A stretch of 33,744 bases of DNA, taken from Lachnospiraceae bacterium. GTDB lineage: Bacteria; Bacillota; Clostridia; Lachnospirales; Lachnospiraceae. The notes under the pieces were generated by a model. That model did not search any database, was not told the DNA's origin, and saw only the letters and a list, made by a program, of their open reading frames with translations. Shown piece by piece: positions 7,409 through 16,091 of the stretch; within the stretch, counting starts at the first letter, position 1; every line of letters starts with the position of its first letter. The DNA lies in the NCBI GenBank assembly GCA_024691065.1, contig JAILOA010000350.1:1-33744 (forward strand), given 5' to 3'. The position numbers and the translations under genes are program-made.

Positions 7409-9607
7409 ATGAACAAAAAATTATATGATCTTATGGATTGGGGCGATGTAGAAGAGGTAGTTTACTCTGAATCCACAAATCCCGAAAGAATTTTAGGAAT
7501 GCATAAAATTCCTGAAGGGTTGCTTATCCAGGCTTTTTTTCCTGGAGCGACAAATGTTGAATTGGTAGAAAAAAGCTCTTCTAAAATGTATAAAATGGAA
7601 GTGGCCGATGAAGCCGGATTTTTTGCGGTTTTAATTCCTAAAAAAAGAATATTTAAATATACTTATAATGTTTATTATGAAAATCAAACCTTAAGAGCCG
7701 TCGAGGATTTGTATTCTTTTACAAATCTAATCGAAAATGATGATTTGAAGCGTTTCGAGGATGGTAATCTGGATGATGCTTATCATATATTGGGTGCGCA
7801 TGTTGACAAAGTTAACAATATATCCGGCGTCAGATTTGCGGTCTGGGCACCTAATGCCATGCGAGTAAGTGTCATAGGTGATTTTAATAATTTTGACGGA
7901 ACAGCATACCAGATGATGAAACTGGGTGATAGTAATGTATTTGAGTTGTTTATTCCGAATGTTAAGGAAGGAAGCTCTTACAGATATGAGATGAAACTCC
8001 GTTCCGGAAAGGTTATTATCAAGAATGATCCTTATGCTATGGATTTAAATGTAACGGAAAGTGAAAGGTACTCATCCGTACCGACTTCTAAATCGTATAT
8101 TTGGAAGGATATGCATTGGTATCAGAAAATACAAAAAAAGAATTATCTGACATCCGCTTTAAATATTTATGAGGTACATTTGGGAAGCTTTTTAGGTGAG
8201 GTTACTACCTACGAAGAACTTGCCGAGAAGATTATTGAAAAAAAGGATAAACTTTTATTTACCCATATTTTGCTGTTTCCGATTGCCGAATATGATGATA
8301 AGGCATCGGCAGGCTTTATGACTTCGGATTATTATTCACCTTGTAAAAGTTTTGGGGATAATGTTGATTTTAAGATATTTATTAATAAACTTCACCGTGC
8401 CGATATCGGTGTTATCCTTGGATGGTCGGCAACATATTTTCCGAAAGCCGAAAATTCGCTTTATAAATATGACGGTAACAGTTGTTATGAAAATAATGAT
8501 GCAAATAAGGCTAATCATCCTTTCGTAGATGCAGCCCGTTTTGATTTCGAGAAAAACAGTGTAAGATGCTTCTTAAAATCAAATGCATTGTTCTGGATTG
8601 AAGAATATCATATCGACGGATTAAGTGTAAATTCCCTTGAAACCGCTATATTTACTGACTATGGAAAGATAATTTCATCTAATTATAATGATAATCCGGA
8701 AAATCTCTATACAGTAAATGAATATGGTTGTTCTTTCTTCAGGGAATTAAATGCTTTGATACACAATAAGCATCCCGAAGTAATAACTATTGCCGAGGAA
8801 ATTCCGGGATATCAGGGAGTTACATATTCTTCGGAAGAAGATTCATCGGCACTCGGATTTGATTTTAAATACAATGACTATTTCAGACAATCACTTATAG
8901 AATATATGTGTACCGATCCTTCATTTAAGAAGAACAGACATGAGCTTATTACCGATAATATGGTTTATGCATATAGCGAGAATTTTATATTACCTTTATC
9001 TCATAATCTGTTTGAAAAGATGTTTGGGGCACGTATTACGATGCTTCCGGGCAATGAACTACAAAGGAATGCCGAATTAAAGCTGCTTTATGCTTATCAT
9101 ATGACGCATCCGGGTAAAAAGATGTTCTTTATGGCTCTTGAAAATGCATTGAATGAGGCCTGGTCACCGGATTCGTATATCTCTTATTATGAAAGCAACA
9201 ATGAGGAATTTAGTACATTCCTCCGCGATTTAAATAAATTTTATTTGGAACATCCTGCACTTTTTGATTCCGATTATGAAACAGAAGGTTTTTCATGGAT
9301 GAGTTGTTTGGATTCGGATCATAGTATTATTACATTTTCCAGAAATTCCTCAACAAGTGATGAAGTATTATTTGTGATTATCAATTTTGCTCCTGTACTT
9401 TATGAGAATTTTATTGCCGGAGTACCTTTCTTCGGAACTTATAAGGAAATCTTTTCAAGTGATAATGTAAATTACGGCGGTTCCGGACATTTGAATCAAT
9501 CAGCTATTATATCAAAGGATATTCCTTGGGATGGGAGAGAATATAGCATTAATGCGGTTGTTCCGCCGCTGAGTATGATTATATTCGAAGCTAAAAAGTT
9601 AGAATAA
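7409..9607 (+). CDS. Glycogen branching enzyme homologue (GlgB-like, GH13), probably catalytically inactive
   Basis: Full-length GlgB fold (732 residues): N1 region (about 1-110, with the NPERILGMH motif), CBM48 (about 125-220, FAVWAPNAMRVSVIGDFNNF), GH13 barrel (about 240-610, starting at YEVHLGSF) and C-terminal beta domain. The active site is eroded. Region I DWVPGHFP has become GWSATYFP (G338, Y343). Region II RVDAV has become SVNSL, so the invariant Arg is S406 and the nucleophile Asp is N408. Region IV SHDE has become SHNL, so the transition-state Asp is N533. Only the acid/base Glu of region III (TIAEE, around E463) and H532 persist. It should not act as a normal branching enzyme; a glycan-binding or regulatory role is an inference. 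No other glg gene is in the window. I prefer the ATG at 7409 (MNKKLYDLMDW, as in relatives, with GAGAAG upstream) to the ATG at 7391. Confidence 0.88.
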   Translation: MNKKLYDLMDWGDVEEVVYSESTNPERILGMHKIPEGLLIQAFFPGATNVELVEKSSSKMYKMEVADEAGFFAVLIPKKRIFKYTYNVYYENQTLRAVEDLYSFTNLIENDDLKRFEDGNLDDAYHILGAHVDKVNNISGVRFAVWAPNAMRVSVIGDFNNFDGTAYQMMKLGDSNVFELFIPNVKEGSSYRYEMKLRSGKVIIKNDPYAMDLNVTESERYSSVPTSKSYIWKDMHWYQKIQKKNYLTSALNIYEVHLGSFLGEVTTYEELAEKIIEKKDKLLFTHILLFPIAEYDDKASAGFMTSDYYSPCKSFGDNVDFKIFINKLHRADIGVILGWSATYFPKAENSLYKYDGNSCYENNDANKANHPFVDAARFDFEKNSVRCFLKSNALFWIEEYHIDGLSVNSLETAIFTDYGKIISSNYNDNPENLYTVNEYGCSFFRELNALIHNKHPEVITIAEEIPGYQGVTYSSEEDSSALGFDFKYNDYFRQSLIEYMCTDPSFKKNRHELITDNMVYAYSENFILPLSHNLFEKMFGARITMLPGNELQRNAELKLLYAYHMTHPGKKMFFMALENALNEAWSPDSYISYYESNNEEFSTFLRDLNKFYLEHPALFDSDYETEGFSWMSCLDSDHSIITFSRNSSTSDEVLFVIINFAPVLYENFIAGVPFFGTYKEIFSSDNVNYGGSGHLNQSAIISKDIPWDGREYSINAVVPPLSMIIFEAKKLE

Positions 9608-9630
9608 TATAGAACAGGATGGTATTTTCA

Positions 9631-10572
9631 ATGATTAAGTACTATAAAACAGATGATAAGAAAATACATGAAGAAACAGGACCGGGAACAGGTGTCTGGA
9701 TAAATATTGTTAATCCTACGGAAGACGAAGCGCAGCATATTTCCTCGGAATTAAATATCGATGTTCAGGATATAAAGGCTGCCTGCGACGAGGAAGAAAC
9801 ATCCCGTGTGGAGCTTGAAGACGGCTATACACTTATTCTTGTCGACTTGCCTGTACCTGAAGTAATTAATGATGTAGAAGGATATACCACAATACCTCTC
9901 GGTATTATAATTACACAGGATTCGATTATTACTGTTTCAACCGTTGAATCTCCGGTTTTGGCACCTTTTATTAATAATCGTGTAAAAGAGTTTTCAACAA
10001 AAAAGAAATTACGTTTTGTTTATCAGATATTATTTAGAATAACTGCTCAATATCAGGCTTATCTTAGACTTATAGATAAGAAAAGAACAGCAATAGAAGA
10101 GAATATCGGTGGGGGAACAGAGGATGATGATATTATCAGCTTACATTCACTCGAATCCACACTCGTTTACTTCGCAACATCTCTTAGAGCAAACGGAGCA
10201 GTGCTTGACAGGCTTACAAGATATAAGCGTTTAGAACAATACCCTGATGATAAAGAACTCCTTGATGATGTTATTACCGAGAATAAACAGGCTATCGAGA
10301 TGACTACAATTTACAGGGATATTATCAGTGGTACCCGTGATCTGTTATCAACAATTATCAATAATAAAATAAATGATGTCATGAAATACCTGACATCAAT
10401 AACCCTGGTTCTTGGTATTCCGAATATTATTTCCGGTATGTACGGAATGAATGTTAATTCCAAGGGAGTACCTCTCGCACATACGGTATATGGTTTTACA
10501 TCTATAGTTATTGGTGTTATTATAATTTGCGGTATTGCTTTGCTTATATTAAAACGAAAAAAATTATTATAA
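9631..10572 (+). CDS. CorA family divalent cation channel
   Basis: Membrane protein expected to form a pentameric Mg2+ (or Co2+/Ni2+) channel. The 313 residues have an N-terminal cytoplasmic alpha/beta funnel (about 1-150), a long helical stalk (about 155-250), and two C-terminal membrane helices. The signature GMN lies in SGMYGMNVNS after the first membrane helix, and a basic C-terminus (LKRKKLL) follows the second. The ATG at 9631 was chosen over one at 9619 because AGGATGG lies about eight bases before it; the earlier ATG has no recognisable ribosome binding site. It follows the branching-enzyme homologue by only 23 bp and is probably the last gene of that transcript. The inverted repeat at 10569-10590 just after the stop may help end transcription. 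Confidence 0.9.
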   Translation: MIKYYKTDDKKIHEETGPGTGVWINIVNPTEDEAQHISSELNIDVQDIKAACDEEETSRVELEDGYTLILVDLPVPEVINDVEGYTTIPLGIIITQDSIITVSTVESPVLAPFINNRVKEFSTKKKLRFVYQILFRITAQYQAYLRLIDKKRTAIEENIGGGTEDDDIISLHSLESTLVYFATSLRANGAVLDRLTRYKRLEQYPDDKELLDDVITENKQAIEMTTIYRDIISGTRDLLSTIINNKINDVMKYLTSITLVLGIPNIISGMYGMNVNSKGVPLAHTVYGFTSIVIGVIIICGIALLILKRKKLL

Positions 10573-10590
10573 TTATGTTCACATAATTAT
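10569..10590. other. Short inverted repeat at the end of the corA-like gene
   Basis: ATAATTATG and CATAATTAT form a perfect 9-bp stem around a TTCA loop, overlapping the corA stop codon. The stem is AT-only apart from its closing G-C pair, and no T-run follows, so it is at best a weak terminator or 3' end stabiliser. Confidence 0.35.
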
Positions 10591-10623
10591 CACAAAAATC
10601 TTAATAAAATATTCATTTTTTTC

Positions 10624-10652
10624 TTTACAAATTAATACTTTTGGTATATTAT
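10624..10652 (+). promoter_or_regulatory. Predicted sigma-A promoter of trxA
   Basis: TTTACA (10624-10629) and TATTAT (10647-10652) are 17 bp apart in the AT-rich gap upstream of trxA. The implied leader is about 77 nt, followed by a TGGAGG ribosome binding site before the ATG. Confidence 0.6.
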
Positions 10653-10736
10653 ATTTATTAAGAATTAATGAAGATTTTTAAAGATTTTTTTAAGAATATT
10701 TAGTTGATTTGTAACTAAATATATGGAGGATTTTAT

Positions 10737-11051
10737 ATGGAATACAAATTTACGGATGAAAATTTTAAGTCTGAGGTTTTAGAGGCAGATGGTCTTGTTT
10801 TGGTTGATTTTTACGCAGATTGGTGTGGTCCATGTAAAATGATGGCTCCTGTAATCGCTCAGATAGCTGATGAAGTAAGTGATGTTAAGGTAGGTAAGCT
10901 TAATGTCGATGATTCACCTAATACAGCAGGTCAGTTTAATATTATGTCTATACCGACACTTCTATATGTTAAAGGTGGACAGGTAGTTAATCAGTCAGTA
11001 GGAGCTCAGCCTAAGGCAGCAATCTTAGAGGCTATTGAAAAATTTAAATAA
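10737..11051 (+). CDS. trxA: Thioredoxin
   Basis: A 104-residue thioredoxin, the normal length for the family, acting as a cytoplasmic dithiol reductant. The active site WCGPC is at residues 29-33 (C30 and C33), in the context VLVDFYADWCGPCKMM. The cis-proline motif MSIPTLL is present (FNIMSIPTLLYVKGG), as is the KLNVDDSPNTA segment. The start is supported by a GGAGG ribosome binding site. It appears monocistronic: its own promoter lies upstream and a strong terminator at 11157-11188 lies downstream. A small TTACA/TGTAA hairpin with a T-run (11054-11077) directly after the stop could be a first, weaker terminator. No thioredoxin reductase gene is adjacent. Confidence 0.97.
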   Translation: MEYKFTDENFKSEVLEADGLVLVDFYADWCGPCKMMAPVIAQIADEVSDVKVGKLNVDDSPNTAGQFNIMSIPTLLYVKGGQVVNQSVGAQPKAAILEAIEKFK

Positions 11052-11156
11052 TTTTACAGAATGTAAGATTATTTTTTGTTTCGGGTTTTCCCGATATGAA
11101 TTCATTTAAAAATAAGGATAAAGTAAATTTATCATTACATACTTCACTCTCACATT

Positions 11157-11188
11157 CCCCCAACGATTCTTCGTTGGGGGTATTTTTT
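11157..11188 (+). terminator. Rho-independent terminator downstream of trxA
   Basis: A perfect 10-bp stem, CCCCCAACGA (11157-11166) with TCGTTGGGGG (11171-11180), around a TTCT loop, followed by TATTTTTT. It isolates trxA from rnpB. The segment 11052-11156 between the trxA stop and this hairpin is AT-rich and holds no gene I can support. Confidence 0.9.
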
Positions 11189-11263
11189 GTAAGTGTTTTT
11201 TTATCCGGAATCTTTGCTAACGCCTAAAGATGGGGATTTCTCCTAATGATTTAAAGTTTTTTC

Positions 11264-11292
11264 TTTACATTCAAGGGGTAGAATGCTAAAAT
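11264..11292 (+). promoter_or_regulatory. Predicted sigma-A promoter of rnpB
   Basis: TTTACA (11264-11269) and TAAAAT (11287-11292) are separated by 17 bp. The predicted start is near 11300, coinciding with the 5' strand of helix P1 of the RNase P RNA. Confidence 0.75.
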
Positions 11293-11300
11293 AAACTGTT

Positions 11301-11653
11301 GAGTAATACGGATAATCGCGGAGAGCTTATGCTTTACGAGGAAAGTCCGGGCTTCAAGAGGGGCAGGATGCCGGATAACGTCCGGCGGAGGTGACTCCCG
11401 GGAAAGTGCAACAGAAATTAAACCGCCTGCTTTTGCAGGTAAGGGTGAAATGGCAGGGTAAGAGCCTACCGCATGTCCGGTAACGGGCATGGTCAGTGTA
11501 AACCCCATCCGAAGCAAGACCAAACAGGAACGTCGACGGGCCCCTGATAGTTCCGGGTAGGTTGCTTGAGGCTGTCGGTAACGGCAGTCCTAGATAGATG
11601 ATTATCACTTTCGCATTATGCGAATTTACAGAACCCGGCTTATAGTATTACTC
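11301..11653 (+). ncRNA. rnpB: RNase P RNA
   Basis: Catalytic RNA of ribonuclease P, which removes 5' leaders from pre-tRNAs. Universally conserved blocks are present: GAGGAAAGTCCGGGCTTC near 11338 (CR-I, P4 5' strand) and ACAGAACCCGGCTTATAG near 11629 (CR-V, P4 3' strand). The GAGTAATAC at 11301-11309 is complementary to GTATTACTC at 11645-11653, giving helix P1 and fixing the ends. The length of about 353 nt is normal. Reading frames crossing it on the minus strand are spurious. Confidence 0.95.
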
Positions 11654-11667
11654 ATTTATTGATTTTT

Positions 11668-11697
11668 AAGTCATCTTTACTTTTGTAAGGCTGACTT
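11668..11697 (+). terminator. Possible terminator hairpin of rnpB
   Basis: AAGTCA/TGACTT and CTTTAC/GTAAGG nest into a 12-bp stem with one internal mismatch and one G-U pair, capped by TTTT. It begins 15 nt after the end of rnpB. The following sequence (TTGAATCTGTTTTA) is only moderately T-rich, so efficiency is uncertain. Confidence 0.5.
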
Positions 11698-11764
11698 TGA
11701 ATCTGTTTTATAAGTCCTCTCTATCGGACATAAATTCAAATTAATAGACAGGTGGATGTATAAT

Positions 11765-14410
11765 ATGGCATTATCACCAATGATGCAGAATTATTTAAAA
11801 ACTAAAGAAGAATATAATGATTGCTTTTTATTTTACAGATTAGGCGACTTTTATGAACTGTTTTTTGAGGATGCCGAAAGGGTAAGTAAGCTCCTGGATC
11901 TGACACTTACCGGAAAGAATTGCGGTCTTCCCGAAAGAGCTCCTATGTGCGGAGTACCTTTCCATGCAGCTGACGGTTATATAGATAAGCTTGTTAATGA
12001 TGGATATAAGGTTGCAATCTGTGAGCAGGTAGAAGATCCGAAGACTGCTAAGGGCCTCGTTAAAAGAGAGGTTATCAGAGTTGCTACTCCCGGAACTAAT
12101 CTTAATATAGCCGGTTTGGATGACACCAGAAATAATTATCTTATGAGTGTTATATATACTACTAATAAAATCGGTATTTCCTATGCAGATGTTACTACCG
12201 GTGCGTTTTATCTAACAGAATTTGATGATTTATCAAATCTTCTTGATGAAATATATAAAATAAACCCCAAAGAAATCATTTGTAATGAATCATTCATGGT
12301 CAGCGGTATCGATTTGGACCGTCTCAGAAATGATTATGGAATTATAATTTCAGATACAGATCCATTATTTTATGATGATGAAAGATGTAAAAATGCTCTT
12401 TTGAAACATTTTAATACAGAATCAATAGAAGGACTCGGTATATCGGATTTTACTATAGGAGTTGTTGCTGCAGGATTTTGCCTGCTTTATATGGAAGATG
12501 CCATTAAGACAGAACTTTCTCATATAACTTCCATTAAGCCTTATGTTTCAAGTGATTATATGTTGTTAGATATATCTACACGAAGAAATCTTGAGCTTTG
12601 TGAAACTATGCGTGAGAAGGAAAAGCGTGGTTCTTTATTTTGGGTGCTTGATAAAACCAGGACTGCCATGGGCGCAAGGGCTCTTAGAAATGCGATAGAG
12701 CAGCCTTTGATAAAAAAGAAGGATATCGAGTTACGTCTGGATGCAGTCGAAAGCATTTATAATAATCAATTTGCAAGAAATGAATTTAGAGCTGATTTAA
12801 ATTCGGTATATGATTTAGAAAGATTAATAAGTAAAATCAGTTATAAATCCGCAAATCCGAGAGATTTGATTGCACTTAAGCAATCACTTCTTGCACTCCC
12901 GGATATTAAATACCAATTAGCTGATATGAAAGATACATTGTTAAGTAATATCTATAATGAACTCGATATTATGAAGGATTTATATGATTTAATTGATGCA
13001 GCTATAGTAGAAGAACCGCCGATAACGGTACGTGAAGGTGGGATTATTAAACCGGGTTATAACGAGGATGCCGACAGACTGAGAGTTGCTCAAAAGGAAG
13101 GTAAAAACTGGCTTAATGAGGAGCTTGAAACCGAGAGAGAAAAGACAGGCATCAAGAATCTGAAGTTAAAATATAACAAGGTTTTCGGTTATTATCTGGA
13201 GGTTACAAATTCCTTTAAGGATAAGGTTCCGGAGGATTGGATAAGAAAGCAGACTCTTGTAAATGCCGAGAGATATATGACTCCTAAACTTAAAGAATTA
13301 GAGGAAACTATCTTAGGTGCCCAGGATAAGCTTTATGACCTGGAATATGACCTATTTTCAGAGGTTTTAAATACCTTATTTAACAATATCGAGAGAATTC
13401 AGAAAACCGCTACCCATATAGCTAATCTGGATATGTTCGTTTCTCTTGCGCATGTCGCTGTGGAAAACAGATATGTAAGGCCTCAAATTACTACCGACGG
13501 GAAGATAAATATTAAAAAGGGCAGACATCCGGTTGTTGAGAAGATGATTAAAAATGATTTATTCATTGATAATGATACGAAGCTTGACAACGAAGATAGA
13601 CGGATTTCCATTATTACTGGTCCAAATATGGCCGGTAAATCTACATATATGAGACAGAGCGCTCTTATAGTGCTTATGGCTCAATTAGGTTCCTTTGTAC
13701 CTGCCGAAAGTGCAGTGATAGGCGTTACGGACAGGATTTTCACAAGAGTCGGAGCCAGTGATGATCTCGCAAGCGGTCAATCAACATTTATGGTTGAAAT
13801 GACGGAGGTCGCCAATATTTTAAGAAATGCAACCAAAAACAGTTTGATTATACTGGATGAAATAGGCCGCGGAACATCGACTTATGATGGACTTGCGATT
13901 GCCTGGGCAGTTGTCGAATACATTTCAAATAAGGCAAAAATAGGTGCAAAAACATTGTTTGCAACACATTATCATGAGCTTACCGAACTTGAGGGAAAAC
14001 TTAGTGGGGTAAATAATTATTGTATAGCTGTTAAGGAACAAAAATCGGGAATTATTTTTCTTAGGAAAATAATTAAAGGTGGAGCCGATAAGAGCTATGG
14101 TATCGAGGTTGCACGTCTGGCCGGAGTTCCCGAGGATGTACTTATAAGAGCCAGGGAAATAGTTGATGAGCTTGTGGATAATACTCTTCTTGAAAAGGTT
14201 AAGCAGATTGAGATTAAACAGGCTGATAAAAAAGATTATGCCGAATATGAAGAAAACAGGCAACTTTCATTTTTTGATTATATGGATAACAGTAACAGTA
14301 AAAATGATGAAATAATAGATAAAATTAAGGCTTTAAATGTTTCTTCTATGACTCCGATTGAAGCACTTAATTTTCTTGATTCCTTGCAAAAGGATGTTAA
14401 AAACCTGTAG
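11765..14410 (+). CDS. mutS: DNA mismatch repair protein MutS
   Basis: Recognises base mismatches and small loops, and signals repair through its ATPase. The 881 residues have the full MutS1 layout: mismatch-recognition domain with the Phe-X-Glu motif (F29-Y30-E31 in GDFYELF), connector, lever/clamp, and ABC-type ATPase. Walker A is GPNMAGKST (619-627), the signature segment is DDLASGQSTFMVEM, and Walker B is SLIILDEIGRGTSTYDG followed by the ATHYHEL H-loop. The ATG at 11765 was chosen because AGGTGG (11750-11755) lies nine bases upstream; the in-frame ATG at 11756 abuts that site. The partner mutL, which often follows mutS in Clostridia, is not here; phoH follows instead after 18 bp. Confidence 0.97.
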   Translation: MALSPMMQNYLKTKEEYNDCFLFYRLGDFYELFFEDAERVSKLLDLTLTGKNCGLPERAPMCGVPFHAADGYIDKLVNDGYKVAICEQVEDPKTAKGLVKREVIRVATPGTNLNIAGLDDTRNNYLMSVIYTTNKIGISYADVTTGAFYLTEFDDLSNLLDEIYKINPKEIICNESFMVSGIDLDRLRNDYGIIISDTDPLFYDDERCKNALLKHFNTESIEGLGISDFTIGVVAAGFCLLYMEDAIKTELSHITSIKPYVSSDYMLLDISTRRNLELCETMREKEKRGSLFWVLDKTRTAMGARALRNAIEQPLIKKKDIELRLDAVESIYNNQFARNEFRADLNSVYDLERLISKISYKSANPRDLIALKQSLLALPDIKYQLADMKDTLLSNIYNELDIMKDLYDLIDAAIVEEPPITVREGGIIKPGYNEDADRLRVAQKEGKNWLNEELETEREKTGIKNLKLKYNKVFGYYLEVTNSFKDKVPEDWIRKQTLVNAERYMTPKLKELEETILGAQDKLYDLEYDLFSEVLNTLFNNIERIQKTATHIANLDMFVSLAHVAVENRYVRPQITTDGKINIKKGRHPVVEKMIKNDLFIDNDTKLDNEDRRISIITGPNMAGKSTYMRQSALIVLMAQLGSFVPAESAVIGVTDRIFTRVGASDDLASGQSTFMVEMTEVANILRNATKNSLIILDEIGRGTSTYDGLAIAWAVVEYISNKAKIGAKTLFATHYHELTELEGKLSGVNNYCIAVKEQKSGIIFLRKIIKGGADKSYGIEVARLAGVPEDVLIRAREIVDELVDNTLLEKVKQIEIKQADKKDYAEYEENRQLSFFDYMDNSNSKNDEIIDKIKALNVSSMTPIEALNFLDSLQKDVKNL

Positions 14411-14428
14411 TTTAATGGAGGATTGGAT

Positions 14429-15487
14429 TTGTCTGAAATATATGAAAAAAAGGTTGAGGTTCCGGCCGAATATCATACCGTTGTATTTGGGGTATATGAT
14501 AGCAACCTTAGGAAGATTGAGAAAAATTTCAATGTGAATTTTTCCTCTCACAATGGCGATAACGTTTTTTCGGGTGATGAAAAAAATGTTGAATGTGCCA
14601 TCAGGGTTATAGATGAGCTTAATTCACTTGCCGGCAATGGTGAGGAAATAACCGCTCAAACAGTTGATTATGCTATTTCCGTTGCCCTGAAGGAAATAGA
14701 TGTTAAGCTTGAAAAGTTATCCGGTGATATTATCTGTCACACGGTTATGGGTAAAATAGTAGCACCTAAGACCGTAGGTCAGAAAAATTACGTAGATAAC
14801 ATTAAAAACAAGATGATTACATTCGGCATCGGTCCCGCCGGTACAGGTAAGACTTATCTTGCAATGGCAATGGCGATTGATGCATTTAAAAAAGATGAGG
14901 TAATGAGGATAATACTTACCAGACCTGCGATTGAAGCGGGAGAGAAGCTTGGTTTTTTGCCGGGAGATCTGCAAAGTAAGGTTGATCCTTATCTAAGACC
15001 TCTCTATGATGCACTTTATCAGATTATGGGTGCAGAACAATATCAAAAAAATTTCGAAAAAGGCCTTATAGAGGTAGCGCCTCTTGCATATATGCGTGGC
15101 AGGACGCTTGATAATTCCTTTATAATCCTGGATGAAGCTCAAAATACCACACCTGCGCAGATGAAAATGTTTCTTACCCGTATAGGTTTCGGCTCTAAGG
15201 TTGTTGTAACCGGAGACCTTTCCCAAAAAGATTTGCCGGATGGTCAGATCTCAGGACTGGATAATGCACTTTATGTACTTAAAAAGGTTGATGACATAGG
15301 GGTTTCGTATCTTACCTCTGTTGATATCGTACGTCACCCGTTGGTACAAAAGATTGTAAATGCTTATGATAAGTACGAAGAGAAAAAGAGTAAACAGCGT
15401 GAGCATTCAAACTCCGGTAAGGGAACTTCCCTTGGCAATAAAAATGACAGAGAGAGTTGGAATTCTTCCGGTAAAAAAAGAAATTGA
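14429..15487 (+). CDS. PhoH-like ATPase
   Basis: Cytoplasmic PhoH family P-loop ATPase of about 352 residues, usually linked to RNA metabolism and co-located with ybeY. The N-terminal part (about 1-110) is a KH-like region; the ATPase core carries Walker A GPAGTGKT (135-142), the family signature LTRPAIEAGEKLGFLPGD, Walker B FIILDEAQN (D235, E236) and VVTGDLSQ. The C-terminal tail (about 320-352) is Lys/Ser/Asn-rich and probably disordered. I place the start at TTG 14429-14431, seven bases after GGAGG (14417-14421); the other in-frame TTG at 14423 is only one base from it. It lies 18 bp downstream of mutS. A perfect 7-bp hairpin (15497-15516) lies just after the stop. The PgpH/YqfF-type gene that often sits between phoH and ybeY is missing. 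Confidence 0.93.
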   Translation: MSEIYEKKVEVPAEYHTVVFGVYDSNLRKIEKNFNVNFSSHNGDNVFSGDEKNVECAIRVIDELNSLAGNGEEITAQTVDYAISVALKEIDVKLEKLSGDIICHTVMGKIVAPKTVGQKNYVDNIKNKMITFGIGPAGTGKTYLAMAMAIDAFKKDEVMRIILTRPAIEAGEKLGFLPGDLQSKVDPYLRPLYDALYQIMGAEQYQKNFEKGLIEVAPLAYMRGRTLDNSFIILDEAQNTTPAQMKMFLTRIGFGSKVVVTGDLSQKDLPDGQISGLDNALYVLKKVDDIGVSYLTSVDIVRHPLVQKIVNAYDKYEEKKSKQREHSNSGKGTSLGNKNDRESWNSSGKKRN

Positions 15488-15496
15488 TATTCGGGA

Positions 15497-15516
15497 AACC
15501 GGACATAAATCCGGTT
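15497..15516 (+). other. Hairpin between phoH-like gene and ybeY
   Basis: AACCGGA and TCCGGTT form a perfect 7-bp stem around a CATAAA loop in the 79-bp gap. There is no T-run after it, so an RNA processing or stability element is more likely than a terminator. Confidence 0.45.
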
Positions 15517-15566
15517 ATATGATAATCCCTAAAATAATTTAAATTAAAGTATGACAGGAAATAATT

Positions 15567-16070
15567 ATGAATATTTATTTTGAAAATGAAGCAGAGTATG
15601 ATTTAGGCTTTGATTATGAAAATATCTTAAGCGAGGTTATAAATAAGGCTTTGGAAAGTGAAAATTTTCCTTTTTCTTATGAAGTAAATCTATCATTTGT
15701 CAATAATGAAGAGATTCATGAAATTAACAAAGAAACAAGGGGAATAGACAGACCTACGGATGTGTTATCCTTCCCGATGATTGATTTTAGTGCTCCGGCA
15801 GATTATTCAATCCTGGATGATTCCTCATATTTAGCAGGTTGTATTAATCCTGATACAAATGATATCATACTTGGAGACATATTAATTTCTGTTGAAAAAG
15901 CGATGGAACAGGCAGAAGAATATGGCCATCCTCTAAAAAGAGAAATTTGTTTTCTGACTGCACACAGTATATTACATTTACTTGGCTATGATCATGAAAC
16001 AGATGAAGAACGTTTAGTTATGGAGAAAAAACAGGAAGATATACTTGAATCATTAGGTATTACCAGATAG
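15567..16070 (+). CDS. ybeY: Endoribonuclease YbeY, rRNA maturation factor
   Basis: Metal-dependent RNase needed for 16S rRNA 3' processing and ribosome quality control. At 167 residues it is of normal size. The zinc-binding signature H-x3-H-x5-H is intact as HSILHLLGYDH (H133, H137, H143). The family segments ETRGIDRPTDVLSFPM and LGDILISVEKA are also present. The ATG follows an AGGAAA ribosome binding site. It lies 79 bp after the PhoH-like gene, matching the widespread phoH-ybeY pairing, and 21 bp before the flippase gene, so these genes are probably one transcript. Confidence 0.96.
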   Translation: MNIYFENEAEYDLGFDYENILSEVINKALESENFPFSYEVNLSFVNNEEIHEINKETRGIDRPTDVLSFPMIDFSAPADYSILDDSSYLAGCINPDTNDIILGDILISVEKAMEQAEEYGHPLKREICFLTAHSILHLLGYDHETDEERLVMEKKQEDILESLGITR

Positions 16071-16091
16071 AAAATGCAGAAAGGATAGCTT

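Noticed and set aside
11251..11608. Minus-strand reading frames of 84 and 90 codons
   Set aside because: They lie across the rnpB gene, whose conserved blocks and P1 pairing explain the sequence; no ribosome binding site or family resemblance.
15360..15542. 60-codon reading frame spanning the end of the PhoH-like gene and the gap
   Set aside because: Out of frame with phoH, no ribosome binding site, no recognisable family.
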